Shown here piece after piece: positions 52,574-61,863 of a stretch of 64,000 bases of DNA; position 1 is the first letter of the stretch; the number at the start of each line of letters is the position of its first letter. Under the pieces are notes generated by a model. The model saw only the letters and a list, made by a program, of their open reading frames with translations, did not search any database and was not told where the DNA came from. Position numbers and translations under genes: made by a program. Source of the DNA: Clostridiales bacterium (lineage in GTDB: Bacteria > Bacillota > Clostridia > Oscillospirales > CAG-272); contig JAAZIU010000022.1 in assembly GCA_012800735.1 (NCBI GenBank), positions 1 through 64,000 on the forward strand. Reading direction: 5' to 3'.

Positions 52574-53488
52574 TCAGTCGGTAATGTCATCGTCGAGTAT
52601 CCCGGTACCGCCTGTCAGCAGCTTGATGACATTTTCAAGGTCGTCGTTGTCTTTGTAGTCAATTATTACCCGACGGGAACGCTTTGTCGCGGTTACCCGG
52701 ACGCGGCGGTCAAGCCGCTTTGAAAGCCGTTTTGAAACCTCACGCGCGTATCGCTGCCAGCTCTCTTCGTCGCCGTCCGGCTTTTTCTCGGCGCTTTTTT
52801 CGAGTATGCCCTTTACAAGCTTCTCGACGGAACGGACGGAAAGTTCCTCGTCCGCGATCCTTTGCGCCAGCCGATTTATCATCTCGGCTCTGTCTTCCGA
52901 GTCGCCCCGCAGCGGCAGCAGCGCCCGCGCATGACCTTCGGATATAAGACCGCGGCGGAGCAAGTTGAGCGTATCGTCCGGCAAATCAAGCAGCCTTATC
53001 AGGTTGGATATCGCCGAGCGGCTTCTTCCGACGCGGCGGGCGAGCTCCTCCTGCTTAAGACCGGTTTCCAGCAGCACTCTGTACGCGTCCGCTTCTTCGA
53101 CCGGATTTAAGTCTTCCCGCTGAATGTTCTCGATAAGCGCCATCTCGGCGGCTTCGATCTCATCGGCTTCTACCGCGATACAGGGCAGCTCGGCAAGTCC
53201 CGCCATCTTCGCCGCCCTCCACCGCCGCTCACCGGCTATTATACTGTAAAAACCGTCTTCCCGCCGCCGCACTATAAGCGGCTGAATAATCCCCTGCGCC
53301 GCGATGGAATCGGCGAGAGAGGAAAGAGCGGAAAGCTCGAAGTTTTTGCGGGGCTGGTCGGTTCGGGGAAGCAGTTCTGCCGCGGAAAGCATCAGAACCG
53401 TTCGCCCTCCGCTTTGCTGAGCGGTTTCTTCGAATATCGCCTCAAGACCGCGTCCGAGACCGCGTCTTGAAGTGGGTTTTTTTGCCAT
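52574..53488 (-). CDS. parB: Chromosome-partitioning protein ParB/Spo0J
   Basis: ParB is a CTP-dependent clamp that loads at parS, spreads and recruits SMC. It begins MAKKPTSRRGLGRGLEAIFE, the ParA-contact motif, followed by the CTP-binding GERRWRAAKMAGLAELP (near 94) and the parS-reading helix-turn-helix LARRVGRSRSAISNLIRLL (near 145). ATG 53488 with GGAG upstream is chosen over ATG 53530. The expected neighbour parA is separated by a GH127-like gene. Target sites lie at 56547-56610 and 59395-59410. Confidence 0.95.
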   Translation of the reverse strand: MAKKPTSRRGLGRGLEAIFEETAQQSGGRTVLMLSAAELLPRTDQPRKNFELSALSSLADSIAAQGIIQPLIVRRREDGFYSIIAGERRWRAAKMAGLAELPCIAVEADEIEAAEMALIENIQREDLNPVEEADAYRVLLETGLKQEELARRVGRSRSAISNLIRLLDLPDDTLNLLRRGLISEGHARALLPLRGDSEDRAEMINRLAQRIADEELSVRSVEKLVKGILEKSAEKKPDGDEESWQRYAREVSKRLSKRLDRRVRVTATKRSRRVIIDYKDNDDLENVIKLLTGGTGILDDDITD

Positions 53489-53530
53489 ATTTATCGTCTC
53501 CGGAGTGTTTGTTTTGGTTATATTGCACAA

Positions 53531-55564
53531 TCAGCTATCTGCTCTGAACCACGGCAGACAGCTCATCCGCACCCGCTGACAGCCCATCGGCCGCAGAAGA
53601 AGCGGTACATCTTCGCCCTCGGGGACAGGTACCGGGGATTTCGGCACCGGGTCTATCGTGTTTTTTACGCTCATTCCCCACTCAATCGGTCGTCCCCATG
53701 CCTTAAGGGTTATCGGAGCGCCGTCGATTGTAAACGGCAGTTTTTCCACCAGCTTTTTCATTTCGACGGTTATCGGTTTTGAGAGGTTCAGCGCGTAGGC
53801 GTAAGGAGTTATCGTTTTTACATCCCAGTCCGACCATATGTTTCCGGCTCTGTCTGTATGTCTGTCCGCCTCGATCCATTCTTCTTCGAGAGCGAGCGAA
53901 TATGTAAGCGGACCGTAGTCAACGCATACGCAGTTTCCGTTTATCGGGAAATGCCGAAGACTGATTTTCGGTCGGAATCTGACTAAAATTTCATCGTCTT
54001 TCCAAGCGCGGAGAATCTCAAGAATATTTCCCTGTCCTTCGGCCGACCAGTCTTTGCCGTTGATATTGATCTCAATGCCGTCGCTCCAGTCGGGAATACG
54101 AAGATAAATGGCAAAAATCGCGCCGTCGGAGGTGACGCTGAAGCGGACGGTATTGCCGAACGGGTAATCGGTTTCTTCAATAATCCTTACCGGATGCGAA
54201 TCGACGGTTGTCTCAAGCTCGCAGGGGCAATAGCTCCATACTGTAAGATCATGACCGGTGCCGTCCGGCGCTTCCGAATGCAGGAATGCCGATCTTATAA
54301 AATTCGGCCAGAGCATCCCGGCGTTATGCTGACAGCAGCGGTATCCGAAAGCGGTGTACCGGGTCTGCATCCTCTGATTTGTATAGTCGTGGGTTTCGGC
54401 GTCAAGGGTAATCTGATTCGGCGCAGTCAGGTAATGAACCGCTTTATGGTCAGGCGTGAAAGCCGCCGGAGCGGAATTAAAAATCATGTCCTCGATGCGG
54501 TCCGAGTATAAAGGATCTCCGGTAACGCAGGACATCACAAGAAAGCTGTTCACGATTTCAGCCATAGCGCAGCTTTCAAATCCCTGACGCGGATCGTGTT
54601 TACCCTCGCGGGTTCTCTCATCGGCGGCATAAACGCCTCCCGGCATCTGTCCCCAGCGCCGGATATGCTCATCATAAAGCCGCTCGGATTTCAGAATATC
54701 CTCTTCATCCCGCGAGAAATTCCAATATGAAGCCGAGTATCTGAAACGCTGCGCAAAGTTTACCACGTGCGCGTTATAACTGTCCGCTTCATCGCCTTCC
54801 TGCGAAAGATAAATTTTATAAAATCTCTCGGCAAGCTTTGGAATAAGCTCGTCTCCGGTCAAGGCGAAAAGCCTCGAAAGCAGCGGGAGCATCTCGCCGC
54901 AGCGCTGTTGCTGAATCGCTCCCTGCCAGTTTTTCCAGCCGCCGGAGATGAATTTATCATCCGGCAAATTCATGCAAAACCGGCAAAAGCCGGAGAGTAA
55001 CCGGATAGCGCGGCGATCGGAGGTGTATTCGTAGTAATCGAACAACAGGTCGGCTATCACCATATGCGGCCAAAGGTCGCAGAAGACGCCCCGTTCCGGT
55101 TCGGCGTTTTTCAGCGCCTGAGGGCCGAACCATCCGTCAGGCTCGGCGGAATCAAACAAGATGTTTATATATTTAATGCAGGTGTCAAAAAGTTCTTCGG
55201 AGTCAGACAGCACCGCCAGACGAAAAGCGCTGCGCAGCCAATACGCCTGCTCTTCCCAGGCCGACCTGAAATACGGCTCGTCGGGTCTTCCGGTGTCGCG
55301 GCGGAGATCGTCCGTTGTGTATTCCGGACGCAGCCAGCCGTTGTCATCTTTGAGAAAATCGCTTATATCGCCTAATTTTCCCGTCATTCCGTTCGCCGCG
55401 AGTCGTATCTGCTCTTTCAGCCAGCCGCGCGGTTTTATGCTTCCGAGCGGCAGCGGGACGGTGGGTACATCGGCTCCCCGGGGGAATTGGCTTCTCTCTG
55501 CGGCCGAATAGCTGCTGCCGTCCGGCTCTCCGCCTCCGATTCTGAACTTTTTCCGTACAGTCAT
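53531..55564 (-). CDS. GH127-like (beta-L-arabinofuranosidase domain) protein, 677 aa
   Basis: The protein matches the DUF1680/GH127 group, cysteine- and zinc-dependent beta-L-arabinofuranosidases and relatives: PLPLGSIKPRGWLKEQIRLA near the start, an (alpha/alpha)6-barrel-like middle with GFESCAMAEIVNSF (near 335) and GYRCCQHNAGMLWPNF (near 405), where Glu and the Cys pair fit the catalytic/zinc ligands, and C-terminal beta domains (FAIYLRIPDWSDGIEININ). No signal peptide. GGGGAGG precedes ATG. Its place between parA and parB, with an 88-base and a 42-base gap, is odd and suggests insertion into the par operon. Substrate unconfirmed. Confidence 0.88.
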   Translation of the reverse strand: MTVRKKFRIGGGEPDGSSYSAAERSQFPRGADVPTVPLPLGSIKPRGWLKEQIRLAANGMTGKLGDISDFLKDDNGWLRPEYTTDDLRRDTGRPDEPYFRSAWEEQAYWLRSAFRLAVLSDSEELFDTCIKYINILFDSAEPDGWFGPQALKNAEPERGVFCDLWPHMVIADLLFDYYEYTSDRRAIRLLSGFCRFCMNLPDDKFISGGWKNWQGAIQQQRCGEMLPLLSRLFALTGDELIPKLAERFYKIYLSQEGDEADSYNAHVVNFAQRFRYSASYWNFSRDEEDILKSERLYDEHIRRWGQMPGGVYAADERTREGKHDPRQGFESCAMAEIVNSFLVMSCVTGDPLYSDRIEDMIFNSAPAAFTPDHKAVHYLTAPNQITLDAETHDYTNQRMQTRYTAFGYRCCQHNAGMLWPNFIRSAFLHSEAPDGTGHDLTVWSYCPCELETTVDSHPVRIIEETDYPFGNTVRFSVTSDGAIFAIYLRIPDWSDGIEININGKDWSAEGQGNILEILRAWKDDEILVRFRPKISLRHFPINGNCVCVDYGPLTYSLALEEEWIEADRHTDRAGNIWSDWDVKTITPYAYALNLSKPITVEMKKLVEKLPFTIDGAPITLKAWGRPIEWGMSVKNTIDPVPKSPVPVPEGEDVPLLLRPMGCQRVRMSCLPWFRADS

Positions 55565-55652
55565 TCTAAAACCTCCCCATGGTTATCGGGTGATGGACGG
55601 ATCTGTTATATCTTCGACTTTATTTCTGTCGGCGCAAGCAACGGTACGCGCG

Positions 55653-56432
55653 TTACCTCGGAAAACCCGGCGCCGGAATGCGTTCCATAAATTCGGCGCA
55701 AAGCTCGCGATACGCAATGGCGCCGGAGGACGAGGAATCGTAATACATCGCCGGCATACCGTAACTCGGCGCTTCGGAAAGCCGGACATTGCGCCCGATA
55801 TAAGTCTTAAAAAGCTTGTCGGGATAGTATTTTATAAGCTCGTCTATGACCTGCCCGGTGAGATTCAGTCTGCCGTTATACATGGTTATAAGTATTCCGC
55901 CGATTGTAAGGCGGGGATTATAAAGCTTCTTTACCTGCTGCACCGTAGCGGTAAGCTGACTCAGCCCCTCAAGAGCGTAATATTCGCATTGCATCGGAAT
56001 TATCACCGCATCCGAGGCGCAAAGACCGTTCAGCGTAAGAACTCCGAGCGAAGGCGGACAGTCGATTATTATATACGAGTAATGCCTGCTTATCTCGGAA
56101 AGCGCCGACGAAAGCAGCATAAAACGGTTTTCAAGCGTCGGCAGCTCAAGTTCGGCGGCGGCAAGGTCGATAGTCGAGGGGATAACGTCAAGACCGGCAA
56201 ATCCGGTCGGGCGAGCTGCGTCTGAGGCTCTCGTACGCCCGATCAAAAGGTCGTATGAAGTACCGGACAGTCCCTTTTTGGAGATTCCGACGCCGCTGGT
56301 GGTACTGCCCTGCGGGTCGATATCGCAAAGCAAAGTCCGGGCGCCGCACGCGCCAAGCTCTGCCGCAAGATTGACCGCCGAGGTGGTTTTTCCGACCCCG
56401 CCCTTCTGGTTTGCAAAGCAGACAATCGGCAT
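55653..56432 (-). CDS. parA: Chromosome-partitioning ATPase ParA/Soj
   Basis: ParA is a deviant Walker ATPase that works with ParB in origin segregation and replication control. It shows FANQKGGVGKTTSAVNLAAE at residue 6, the A' motif LLCDIDPQGSTTSGVG near 36 and IIIDCPPSLGVLTLNGLCAS near 120. At 259 residues it is of normal Soj length. GGGAGGAG precedes the ATG. A perfect promoter lies 35 bases before the start. parB is two genes downstream, interrupted by the GH127-like gene. Confidence 0.96.
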   Translation of the reverse strand: MPIVCFANQKGGVGKTTSAVNLAAELGACGARTLLCDIDPQGSTTSGVGISKKGLSGTSYDLLIGRTRASDAARPTGFAGLDVIPSTIDLAAAELELPTLENRFMLLSSALSEISRHYSYIIIDCPPSLGVLTLNGLCASDAVIIPMQCEYYALEGLSQLTATVQQVKKLYNPRLTIGGILITMYNGRLNLTGQVIDELIKYYPDKLFKTYIGRNVRLSEAPSYGMPAMYYDSSSSGAIAYRELCAEFMERIPAPGFPR

Positions 56433-56466
56433 CAGATTCTCCTCCCAAAAAATGTTATCTTATAAT

Positions 56467-56495
56467 ATTATACTATCGAAGCGGAGATATGTCAA
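56467..56495 (-). promoter_or_regulatory. Promoter of the parA-GH127-parB unit
   Basis: Minus-strand TTGACA (56490-56495), 17-base spacer, TATAAT (56467-56472). It lies about 50 bases from the nearest parS, so ParB binding could affect it. Confidence 0.85.
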
Positions 56496-56546
56496 GCGGG
56501 TGATGTAAATAATGGCGTTTCAAAAACAACCGCTTTAATTGAAGTG

Positions 56547-56610
56547 TGTTTCACGTGAAACATAGTTTTGCGTGAAACAATTTTACGTGAAACTTGTTTC
56601 TCATAAAACA
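56547..56610. promoter_or_regulatory. parS cluster: one perfect and three degenerate ParB sites
   Basis: TGTTTCACGTGAAACA at 56547-56562 is identical to the B. subtilis parS consensus. Three further 16-mers match it less well: 56564-56579 (13 of 16), 56579-56594 (12 of 16) and 56595-56610 (13 of 16, TGTTTCTCATAAAACA). They are almost head to tail in the rsmG-parA gap. ParB should bind here and load SMC. Confidence 0.92.
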
Positions 56611-56612
56611 CG

Positions 56613-57332
56613 TCAGAACGGTTTTTTCAATATCTGACCGTAAACACGGGGATACTTATCCGGCGTCGGGCGGGTTTTTCTTATAAAAACAAGAGTTCGG
56701 GTCAATGTTTCCCCGCCGGGAGTTTTCAACAGGATCGTTTTTGCGTCTTCAAGCTTCCCGCCGAGAATTTGTATCGCATTTTCCGCCGCGGCGGTCTCTT
56801 CGTCGGCGCCGGGACCTTTCATGGCTATGAAAAGCCCACCGTTCTTTATAAGCGGCAAGGCCAATTCGCAGAGAATATTAAGAGCTGCGACGGCTCTCGC
56901 TGTCGCGCCGGTAAAAGTCTGCCGGAGTTTGCCTCGTCCGGCGTCTTCGGCTCTCGCGCAGAGAGTTTCTATATTTAAGTCAAATATCTTTTTGCATTGA
57001 TCGACGAAAGTCAGCTTTTTCGCGGTGCTGTCAAGGGCAGTGATATGAACATCCCGTCTCGCAAGCGCAAGCGGCAGCGTCGGAAACCCGCCGCCGCAGC
57101 CGATATCTATAATGCGGTTGCCCTCGATGAACTCAGCCGCCGTAAGAGAGTCGACGTAATGCTTCATTATTATGTCTTCCGTTGATCGAACCGCCGTGAT
57201 GTTTGTATGAACGTTGAATTTGACGAGTTCCTCCGTCAGCTTCTCGAATTCATCCGCAAGCGACACGTAAGCCGAAAGCCCGTTTAACTCAAGGGCGGCG
57301 GTGAAAATGCCGCCGAAATCAGTTTTCGTCAT
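56613..57332 (-). CDS. rsmG: 16S rRNA (guanine(527)-N(7))-methyltransferase RsmG
   Basis: RsmG (GidB) makes m7G527 in 16S rRNA. The SAM motif IDIGCGGGFPTLPLALARRD lies near residue 71, the N-terminal VKFNVHTNITAVRSTEDIIM pattern near 33-53 and ATARAVAALNILCELALPLI near 140. Length 239 residues is standard. Its start overlaps the mnmG stop by 14 bases, the common mnmG-rsmG-parA order of Firmicutes. The parS cluster follows right after its stop. Confidence 0.96.
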   Translation of the reverse strand: MTKTDFGGIFTAALELNGLSAYVSLADEFEKLTEELVKFNVHTNITAVRSTEDIIMKHYVDSLTAAEFIEGNRIIDIGCGGGFPTLPLALARRDVHITALDSTAKKLTFVDQCKKIFDLNIETLCARAEDAGRGKLRQTFTGATARAVAALNILCELALPLIKNGGLFIAMKGPGADEETAAAENAIQILGGKLEDAKTILLKTPGGETLTRTLVFIRKTRPTPDKYPRVYGQILKKPF

Positions 57333-59244
57333 CGCAAGCCTCGTTTCGGCGGGTCTGCAGGTAAATCACAAGCGCGGTGATATCCGCCGGCGAAACCCCG
57401 CTTATCCTTGACGCCTGCCCTAATGTCATCGGCTTTATGCGGTTGAGCTTCTGCCGCGCTTCGAGACGCAGTCCGGATAGCTGCCCGTAATCGATATCCT
57501 GCGGCAGCCGCCGGCTGTCTATTTTAGCGAATTTTTCGGCTTCGGAACGCTCTCGACGGACATAACCTTCATATCTAAGCTCGGTAACGGCGGATTCCGC
57601 CGCGCGCTTTGAGATATCTTTGCGGGTGAGGTCAACCGGAGCAAGCGCTTCGTACGAAAGCTGCGGGCGCTTTATCAAATCGGCAAGATTTGCGCCGTTC
57701 GGAGCCGGAGAGGTGCCGTTTTCTTCAAGAATTCTGTCGAGCTCCTCACTCGGCTTGATAAACGTCTTCCGGCAGCGCTCGATTTCGGCGTGGACTTCGG
57801 CGGATTTTTCAAGGAAAGCCTGATAGCGCGCGTCGTCAAGCAGACCTACGCTGCGGCCGATCTCGCAAAGCCGCTCATCGGCGTTGTCCTGGCGCAAAAG
57901 CAGCCGATATTCGGAGCGGCTGGTCATCATCCGGTACGGCTCCGGCGTTCCCTTTACCGTCAGATCGTCGATAAGCGTTCCGATATAGCTGCTGTCGCGG
58001 GTGAGTATCAGCGGGTCTTTGCCTTCTATTTTCAGAGAGGCGTTTACCCCCGCCACCAGCCCTTGCGCCGCCGCTTCCTCATAACCGGAGGTGCCGTTGA
58101 ACTGTCCCGCGCCGTAAAAGCCGGAAATTCCTTTAAATTCCAGCGTCGGAAGCAGTTGCGTTGAGTCGATGAGGTCGTATTCAATCGCGTATCCGCTGCG
58201 CATAACATGGGCGTTTTCAAATCCCACAAGGCTGTGCAGCATTTGCATCTGAACGTCAGACGGCATTGAGGAAGACAACCCCTGGAGATACATTTCGTCG
58301 GTATCATAACCGCAAGGTTCGGCAAAAAGCGGATGGCGTTCCTTGTCGGCAAAGCGGACGACTTTATCTTCTATCGAGGGACAATATCTGGGACCGGTTG
58401 ATAGAATGGCGCCGTTGTAAAGCGGGGAGCGGTCGATGTTCCGACGGATTATCTCATGGGTTTTTTCGTTGGTATAGCCGATGTAGCAGACTGTCTGGGG
58501 GCGGCTTCGCAGCTCTTCCATGCTTGTAAGAGCGGAAAACGGCTCAAGGTCGTCGTCTCCGTATTGTATCTCCAATTTCGACACATCAATCGAGGCGCGA
58601 TGTATGCGCGGCGGTGTGCCGGTCTTGAAGCGCATTATTTTAAGACCCAGCCTTTCAAGCGAAGCGGTGAGGTGATTTGACGGCAGCATTCCGTCCGGCC
58701 CCGAGTCGCAGAAAACGTCGCCGACGATGGTTTTTCCTTTAAGATATGTTCCCGTCGCGGCGATAACCGCTTTTACTTCCCATCTTGCGCCCAAAGCGGT
58801 GATGACCGCCGAGACGCGCGGTTTGCCGGGATTGTCCGGGTCGTTTACCGTTTCGATATCGACGACTTCCGCCTGTACGATTGATAATCGGGGCTGTTTT
58901 TCCAGCGCCCGCTTCATATAAAGGCGGTACGCGGCGCGGTCCGACTGTACCCGCTTTGATTGAACCGCAGGGCCTTTTCCGCGGTTTAAAAGGCGGCTTT
59001 GAATAAAAGTCTTGTCCGCCGCGATCGACATTTCCCCGCCGAGCGCGTCTATTTCGTAGACAAGCTGTCCTTTCGCCGTGCCGCCGATGCAGGGATTGCA
59101 GGGCATATTGCCGACGGAGTCGAGGTTCAGGGTAAAAATCACCGTTTCGTGACCTTTTTTCGCGCAGGCGAGGGCGGCTTCTATTCCGGCGTGGCCGGCG
59201 CCTATAACGGCGACGTCGGCGCGTCCGGCATTGTAAATAATCAT
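57319..59244 (-). CDS. mnmG: tRNA uridine-5-carboxymethylaminomethyl(34) synthesis enzyme MnmG
   Basis: MnmG with MnmE modifies the wobble uridine of several tRNAs, using FAD. N-terminal FAD motif: VAVIGAGHAGIEAALACAKK; family signatures are MPCNPCIGGTAKGQLVYEID (near 48) and FKTGTPPRIHRASID (near 208); the C-terminal helical domain ends YLQTRRNE. The 641-residue length is normal. In most Firmicutes mnmE lies upstream; here pheT does instead, across a gap with a parS site. A good promoter is present about 45 bases upstream. Confidence 0.97.
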   Translation of the reverse strand: MIIYNAGRADVAVIGAGHAGIEAALACAKKGHETVIFTLNLDSVGNMPCNPCIGGTAKGQLVYEIDALGGEMSIAADKTFIQSRLLNRGKGPAVQSKRVQSDRAAYRLYMKRALEKQPRLSIVQAEVVDIETVNDPDNPGKPRVSAVITALGARWEVKAVIAATGTYLKGKTIVGDVFCDSGPDGMLPSNHLTASLERLGLKIMRFKTGTPPRIHRASIDVSKLEIQYGDDDLEPFSALTSMEELRSRPQTVCYIGYTNEKTHEIIRRNIDRSPLYNGAILSTGPRYCPSIEDKVVRFADKERHPLFAEPCGYDTDEMYLQGLSSSMPSDVQMQMLHSLVGFENAHVMRSGYAIEYDLIDSTQLLPTLEFKGISGFYGAGQFNGTSGYEEAAAQGLVAGVNASLKIEGKDPLILTRDSSYIGTLIDDLTVKGTPEPYRMMTSRSEYRLLLRQDNADERLCEIGRSVGLLDDARYQAFLEKSAEVHAEIERCRKTFIKPSEELDRILEENGTSPAPNGANLADLIKRPQLSYEALAPVDLTRKDISKRAAESAVTELRYEGYVRRERSEAEKFAKIDSRRLPQDIDYGQLSGLRLEARQKLNRIKPMTLGQASRISGVSPADITALVIYLQTRRNEACDDEN

Positions 59245-59287
59245 ATTGTTCTTGGTTTTGCTTTCAATATTTTATAAGTTACCTTAT

Positions 59288-59316
59288 ATTATACCTCTTT
59301 TGCCGTTTTAATTCAA
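59288..59316 (-). promoter_or_regulatory. Promoter of mnmG-rsmG
   Basis: Minus-strand TTGAAT (59311-59316), 17-base spacer, TATAAT (59288-59293). Confidence 0.78.
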
Positions 59317-59394
59317 CGGTATTTTATTAACTGAACGGCAATAAGTCCGAACAAGGCGTTTATTTACAAAAACAAAAAAGTTCCACGCGAATTA

Positions 59395-59410
59395 TGTTTC
59401 ACGTGAAACT
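59395..59410. promoter_or_regulatory. Second parS site upstream of mnmG
   Basis: TGTTTCACGTGAAACT matches the parS consensus at 15 of 16 bases, 2.8 kb from the first cluster, in the pheT-mnmG gap. A more decayed look-alike (about 11 of 16) is at about 59379-59394. Confidence 0.9.
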
Positions 59411-59429
59411 TGTCAATTATAGAGTTATA

Positions 59430-61850
59430 TTATTTACGAAGCTCAACGCCGAGCGCTTCGAGGGCTTTGAGTATCTTCTCCGAGACCTTATCGGCTTCTT
59501 CGGCGGTCAGGGTGCGATCGGGAGCGCGAAGGGTAACTTTATAGGCAAGCGAAACCTTTCCTTGTCCGAGTTGAGCGCCGCGATAGACGTCGAAGAGGCG
59601 GACGTTTTCAACGAGCTTTCCGCCGGCTTTGATTACCGCGTCGCAGATAGCGCCGGATTCGACTGTTTCATCGCAGACAAGCGCAAAGTCGCGCTCAATC
59701 GCCGGGAATTTCGGCAGAGGCGCGTATTCGCGGGCGAAATCGGCGAGTTCAAAGACCTTTGCAAAGTCAACTGTTCCGGCGTATACGCGGGTTGACGGCT
59801 CAAAACCGTATTCCTCTGCAATGTTGGGATGCAGCTCTCCTATCGTCGCAATAATGGCACCGTCGGGAGCGATCGCGTCGGCGCAGCGGCCGGGATGGAA
59901 GGTCGGGTTGTCGGATATCGCTTTCCATTTGACACCGTCTATCTGCGTGTCGCTCAAAATCTCCTCGACAGCGCCCTTGAGGGTGTAGAAATCCGCTTCG
60001 CCGCCGTATGCCCCAAGAGATATGCGGAAAGGCTCGTCGGGGAGCTTTGTCTCATCCGGATTCGGCAGATAAACGGAGGCAATCTCAAACAGCCAGCTGT
60101 CTTCGGTGTGGTGATTGTAGTTGTGGGAAAGCGTCTCGAGCATCGACGGCAGCAGGGTCGTCCGCATGACCGAGGTATCTTCGCCCAAAGGGTTGCGGAT
60201 GACGACGGTGTTTCTCAGCGGGTCGTCGGCTTTGATGCCGCAGCGGTCGAAGAATTTCGGGCTGATGAAACTGAAATTGTATATCTCGGAATAGCCGAGA
60301 GACGTCAGCAGATTTATCAGCCGCAGGCGGTACGCCTGGCGCGGGGTGTAGCTGCCGGGGCGGACGCGGGCTTTGAAATCGGTCGCTTCGACGGTGTTGT
60401 AGCCGCGGATGCGGATGATGTCTTCGGCAAGGTCGTTCATCGTTTTTACATCCTCGCGCCATGACGGGACTTTGACCTTGTCGCCGTCGAGTCCGAATCC
60501 GAGGAGGGCGAGGACATTTTTCATGTAATCAGCCGGGATATCCGAGCCGAGGAAGTGATTTATCTTATCCGGTTCAAGCGTCAGCACCGTCTGTTGCCAT
60601 TTGTCGGGATAAATGTCGGCGATGCCTTCGGCGCCCATACCGACAACCTCTCCGGCGCCGAGCAGTTCAACCAGCTCGCAGGCGCGTTCAAGCGCCGGGA
60701 GCACGCTTTCCGGATCAAGGTTCTTCTCAAAGCGGCTGCTCGATTCGGTCCGCATTCCGAGCGCTCTCGAAGTCACCCGGACGGACGCGCCGTTGAAGTT
60801 GGCGCTCTCGAAGATGACATTTTCGGTAGTTTCGGTAATCTCCGAGTTCTGACCGCCCATGACGCCGGCAAGCGCCACCGCTTTCTTTTCGTCGGCGATG
60901 ACTAACATTCCGGCTTTCAGCTCATGCGGCTGATCGTCGAGCGAAACGAAGGTTTCCCCCTCGTAAGCCTCGCGGACGTTTATCGCGCTGCCGTCGATGC
61001 AGCGGTAATCGAAGGCGTGCATCGGCTGACCGTATTCGAGCATGACATAGTTGGTGATGTCGACTATGTTGTTTATCGCCCGGACGCCCATGGCGCGCAA
61101 CCGCATCCGTAGCCAAAGCGGCGACGGCGCGATTCGGATGTTCCGGACAATTCTCGCCGCATAGCGGCGGCAAAGCGGAGAGGAGATGCTCACTTTGAGA
61201 TAATCGGAGATGTTTCCGGCAGAACCTTTTACCGCCGGAGTTTTGAGTTTCAGCGGGATATCGTAGGAAGCGGCGGTTTCACGGGCGAGACCTATCATCG
61301 AAAGGCAGTCGGGGCGGTTTGATGTGATCTCAAAATCCACCACGTCGTCGCGAAGGCGCAGGGTGTCGCGGATATCTTCGCCCGGAGTCAGCCTGTCTTT
61401 CAGTTCCGGGTCGTCGTTTAAAATAAGCAGTCCGTCTTCGCAGGCGTACGGCATTTCGTGGAGGGTAAGCCCCAACTCGGCAATCGAGCAGAACATACCG
61501 AAGCTTTCGACGCCGCGGAGTTTGCCGGCTTTTATCTTAACACCGCCGGGAAGTTCCGCGGGAGCGCGGCAGACCGGAATATAGTCGCCGACTTTCATGT
61601 TGTTCGCGGCGGTGACTATCTGAAGCGGTTTATCCCCGCCGTCGTCGACCATGCAGATAAGCAGCTTGTCGGCCTGCGGGTGCGGTTCTATCGATAAAAC
61701 TTTTGAGACATAAACGTTTATAATATCGGCGGCGAGGGACTCATAGCCCTCGACTTTTGTACCGGTGTCGGTCATCCGGTCGCAATATTCCTTTGTCGGA
61801 ATCGCCGCGACATCGGCGAATTCGTTGAGCCATTCTCTTGAAAGCAGCAT
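59430..61850 (-). CDS. pheT: Phenylalanyl-tRNA synthetase beta subunit
   Basis: PheT forms the alpha2beta2 enzyme with PheS and edits mischarged Tyr. The N-terminal tRNA-binding OB domain shows KVLSIEPHPQADKLLICMVD (near 48); the B3/B4 and B5 regions include NRPDCLSMIGLARETAA (near 178) and INNIVDITNYVMLEYGQPMH; the C-terminal FDX-ACB domain ends in LTAEEADKVSEKILKALEAL. The 806 residues are normal. AAGGAGGGG precedes ATG. It is separated from pheS by a kinase gene and is transcribed in the same unit under the Phe T-box. Confidence 0.97.
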   Translation of the reverse strand: MLLSREWLNEFADVAAIPTKEYCDRMTDTGTKVEGYESLAADIINVYVSKVLSIEPHPQADKLLICMVDDGGDKPLQIVTAANNMKVGDYIPVCRAPAELPGGVKIKAGKLRGVESFGMFCSIAELGLTLHEMPYACEDGLLILNDDPELKDRLTPGEDIRDTLRLRDDVVDFEITSNRPDCLSMIGLARETAASYDIPLKLKTPAVKGSAGNISDYLKVSISSPLCRRYAARIVRNIRIAPSPLWLRMRLRAMGVRAINNIVDITNYVMLEYGQPMHAFDYRCIDGSAINVREAYEGETFVSLDDQPHELKAGMLVIADEKKAVALAGVMGGQNSEITETTENVIFESANFNGASVRVTSRALGMRTESSSRFEKNLDPESVLPALERACELVELLGAGEVVGMGAEGIADIYPDKWQQTVLTLEPDKINHFLGSDIPADYMKNVLALLGFGLDGDKVKVPSWREDVKTMNDLAEDIIRIRGYNTVEATDFKARVRPGSYTPRQAYRLRLINLLTSLGYSEIYNFSFISPKFFDRCGIKADDPLRNTVVIRNPLGEDTSVMRTTLLPSMLETLSHNYNHHTEDSWLFEIASVYLPNPDETKLPDEPFRISLGAYGGEADFYTLKGAVEEILSDTQIDGVKWKAISDNPTFHPGRCADAIAPDGAIIATIGELHPNIAEEYGFEPSTRVYAGTVDFAKVFELADFAREYAPLPKFPAIERDFALVCDETVESGAICDAVIKAGGKLVENVRLFDVYRGAQLGQGKVSLAYKVTLRAPDRTLTAEEADKVSEKILKALEALGVELRK

Positions 61851-61863
61851 GAAAAGCCCCTCC

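Noticed and set aside
56547-59410. Possible replication origin at the parS region
   Set aside because: No DnaA-box cluster (TTATCCACA) and no dnaA, dnaN or rpmH were noticed; only parS sites are supported.
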